Shown one piece after another: positions 62,523-64,000 of a DNA stretch of 64,000 bases; position 1 is the stretch's first letter; every line of letters begins with the position of its first letter. The notes beneath the pieces are model-generated. The model was not told the origin of the DNA. It saw only the letters and a list, made by a program, of their open reading frames with translations, and did not search any database. Made by a program: the position numbers and the translations under genes. This DNA comes from Epilithonimonas zeae (GTDB lineage Bacteria; Bacteroidota; Bacteroidia; Flavobacteriales; Weeksellaceae): positions 1,550,001 to 1,614,000 of the forward strand of contig NZ_CP075338.1 in assembly GCF_023278365.1 (NCBI RefSeq), given 5' to 3'.

Positions 62523-62575
62523 GGGCTCATATCCGCCAAAGGCGGACGCACGTTCGAGTCGTGTCCTCGCAACCA
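62523..62575 (+). repeat. Partial tRNA-fMet 3' copy 2
   Basis: GGGCTCATA, then the hairpin TCCGCC-AAA-GGCGGA in place of the anticodon stem, then the T-arm and acceptor end identical to the tRNA (from CGCACGTTCGAG to AACCA). It lacks the 5' half, so no tRNA can be made. Terminator AGAGAATCA/TTGATTCTCT follows. Confidence 0.85.
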
Positions 62576-62627
62576 ATCCAAGAGAATCAATTATTTTGAT
62601 TCTCTTTTTTTTATTTAAATCAATTCA

Positions 62628-62635
62628 TACCTTTG
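62628..62635 (+). promoter_or_regulatory. -7 element abutting the yciO start codon
   Basis: TACCTTTG ends 3 nt before the ATG at 62639, which predicts a leaderless mRNA. Confidence 0.5.
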
Positions 62636-62638
62636 ACT

Positions 62639-63250
62639 ATGGCAAAAATATTAAAAATATACCCGCAAAACCCGCAAGAAAATTTAATAGACGAAGCCGT
62701 AAAAGTACTTCAAAACGGTGGTGTTATCATTTATCCTTCGGACACGATTTATACGATTGGTTGTGATATCTACAATCACAAAGCAATGGAAAGACTCGCT
62801 CAGATCAAAGGAATCAAGATTGACAAGCAGAAATTTTCAATCATTTGTAATGACTTGAGTCATCTTTCAGAATTTACAAAACCGATAGAAACTTCAACTT
62901 TCCGTTTCCTGAAAACACATCTTCCCGGTGCATTTACATTTATTTTAGAAGCTAACAGAAATCTACCTACGGCTTATAAAGGAAATAAAACCGTTGGAAT
63001 CCGTGTTCCTGACCATATTGTTCCACAAATGATTGTAGAGAAATTGGGACACCCGATTGTTTCCACTTCCATCCACGATGATGATGAGATTTTGGAATAT
63101 TCTACAGACCCGGAATTGATTGCCGAGAAATACGATAAATTGGTAGATTTGGTCATTGATTCTGGTTACGGAGACAACGTCGCATCCACTATTGTGGACT
63201 TAACTTCCGGCGAACCAGAAATCATTAGACAAGGAAAAGGTATTCTTTAA
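62639..63250 (+). CDS. YciO/Sua5/YrdC-family protein
   Basis: 203 residues from the ATG at 62639. NPQENLIDEAVKVLQNGGVIIYPSDTIYTIGCD, LPGAFTFILEANRNLP, GNKTVGIRVPDH and STIVDLTSGEPEIIRQGKG fit the family. It resembles E. coli YciO along its length more than TsaC/Sua5, including the position of KFSIICNDLSHLSEF. It may make threonylcarbamoyl-AMP for tRNA t6A, though YciO members are weaker at this. Confidence 0.85.
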   Translation: MAKILKIYPQNPQENLIDEAVKVLQNGGVIIYPSDTIYTIGCDIYNHKAMERLAQIKGIKIDKQKFSIICNDLSHLSEFTKPIETSTFRFLKTHLPGAFTFILEANRNLPTAYKGNKTVGIRVPDHIVPQMIVEKLGHPIVSTSIHDDDEILEYSTDPELIAEKYDKLVDLVIDSGYGDNVASTIVDLTSGEPEIIRQGKGIL

Positions 63251-63252
63251 TT

Positions 63253-63322
63253 CTAAGTTTAGATTCAAAGTTTCGTATCATTAATAAGCTTGAACCTCAA
63301 ACTATAAACTTTAAACTACATA
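63253..63322. repeat. Degenerate 7-bp-period array, inverted arms
   Basis: Left arm AAGTTTA, GATTCAA, AGTTTCG (63255-63275). Right arm GAACCTC, AAACTAT, AAACTTT, AAACTAC (63292-63319). The right arm ends 3 nt before the yaaA ATG. Confidence 0.7.
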
Positions 63323-64000
63323 ATGAAATTCATAACATCGCCTGCGAAATTGATGAACATAGAGAATTCTACAGAATTTTTAAAAAGTACAACACCTAAA
63401 TTTATCAAGGACTCAGAATTTATCCAATCCTTTTTGAAGGAAAAATCTCCAAAATATCTTTCTGAATTAATGGAAATTTCTCCGAAACTGGCAGACGAAA
63501 ATTGGGAACGCAACCAAAAATGGTCTTCAAAACCGACGACTAAAAACTCGGCGCCGGCAATGTTTGCTTTCACAGGTGAAGTTTATCGAGGTCTTGATGC
63601 AAAAACTTTGGACGAAAAAGCTGTGAAATTTTTGGAGAAAAACTACAGAATCTTATCCGGGCTTTATGGACTTTTGAAACCTTCTGACAAAGTGATGTTG
63701 TATCGTTTGGAAATGGGAAGACCCTTCCAGTTCGATTCTTATAAAAACCTCTACGAATTCTGGACTGAAAAAGTGACAGAGCAAATCAATTCTGAATTAA
63801 AAAAAGGTGAACTTTTGATCAACCTTGCAAGTACAGAATATTTTAAAGTCATTGACAGAAAAAAATTGAAGTCGAAAGTGATTGATTTTGAATTTAAGCA
63901 AATTCAGCCTGATGGGAAATTGAAAACGATTGTTGTCTATACAAAACACGCTCGTGGTTTGGTGCTTCGTTTTTGTGCAGAAAATAACGTTCAGACTTTG
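63323..64000 (+). CDS. yaaA: Peroxide stress protein YaaA (runs off the window)
   Basis: 226 codons of an expected ~250 are present. FITSPAKLMN at the start, SPKLADENWERNQKW, APAMFAFTGEVYRGLDAKTL, RILSGLYGLLKPSDKVMLYRLEMG and NLASTEYFKVI are the YaaA (DUF328) signature blocks. YaaA limits free iron during peroxide stress. The C-terminus lies outside the window. Confidence 0.94.
   Translation, partial: MKFITSPAKLMNIENSTEFLKSTTPKFIKDSEFIQSFLKEKSPKYLSELMEISPKLADENWERNQKWSSKPTTKNSAPAMFAFTGEVYRGLDAKTLDEKAVKFLEKNYRILSGLYGLLKPSDKVMLYRLEMGRPFQFDSYKNLYEFWTEKVTEQINSELKKGELLINLASTEYFKVIDRKKLKSKVIDFEFKQIQPDGKLKTIVVYTKHARGLVLRFCAENNVQTL

Noticed and set aside
62523-62575. A third tRNA-Met gene
   Set aside because: The 5' half (acceptor 5' strand and D-arm) is missing and the anticodon stem is replaced by a different hairpin.

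Overview
The window comes from a low-GC Bacteroidota of the Flavobacteriia, most like Chryseobacterium/Epilithonimonas (Weeksellaceae). I infer this from family content and could not run a search. Support: the type IX secretion and gliding genes gldB, gldC and porT; several proteins ending in type A T9SS sorting domains; GLPGLI, DUF2490 and DUF3098 proteins; a 6S RNA of the Flavobacteria type downstream of zapA; and repeated promoter boxes matching the Bacteroidota -7 element TAnnTTTG, with very short leaders and no Shine-Dalgarno sequences.

Layout. 1-1 kb: start of serA and a HAD phosphatase. 1.2-5.3 kb: two paralogous secreted collagen-like Gly-X-Y proteins flanking a small T9SS-sorted protein. 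5.7-13.4 kb: a TPR glycosyltransferase, membrane proteins, a lipoprotein, an amino-acid permease, an NTR-like secreted protein, an HD phosphohydrolase and a ParD/ParE toxin-antitoxin pair with a perfect operator palindrome. 13.4-20.2 kb (mostly minus): prephenate dehydratase, DUF2490, an EEP-family protein, a GNAT, cystathionine gamma-synthase, gldC and gldB. 20.2-29 kb (plus): GNAT, nadE, ribD, menG/ubiE, porT, a coiled-coil protein, zapA, 6S RNA and rny. 29-38.4 kb: gamma-glutamyltransferase, pentapeptide protein, glycosyltransferase, EamA transporter, a T9SS cargo and rpsA.

38.9-45.2 kb is the most distinctive region: a complete curli (type VIII secretion) locus with two curlin-like subunits, CsgE, CsgF, CsgG and an extra beta-propeller lipoprotein, facing a LuxR-type regulator whose receiver domain lacks the phosphoacceptor Asp. 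Two subunits look like fusions. CsgE carries an N-terminal domain resembling the curli inhibitor CsgC/CsgH, and CsgG carries a C-terminal outer-membrane-barrel-like extension.

45.3-61.3 kb is mainly housekeeping: DEAD-box helicase, SMP-30 protein, MerR regulator, a helix-hairpin-helix repeat protein, rluF-like, a T9SS cargo, truB-uppP-DUF3098-ftsX, topoisomerase IB, nnr, mscL, a GLPGLI protein and a BlaI/M56 signalling pair. 61.5-62.6 kb holds two tandem units of [initiator tRNA-Met, small GIY-YIG ORF, partial tRNA 3' copy]; the first GIY-YIG copy is frameshifted. The window ends with a YciO/Sua5 protein and the start of yaaA.

Intergenic DNA is rich in repeats. At least eight spacers carry degenerate 7-bp-period arrays, some as inverted arms. 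There are also three copies of a REP-like element and single copies of two other palindromic elements.
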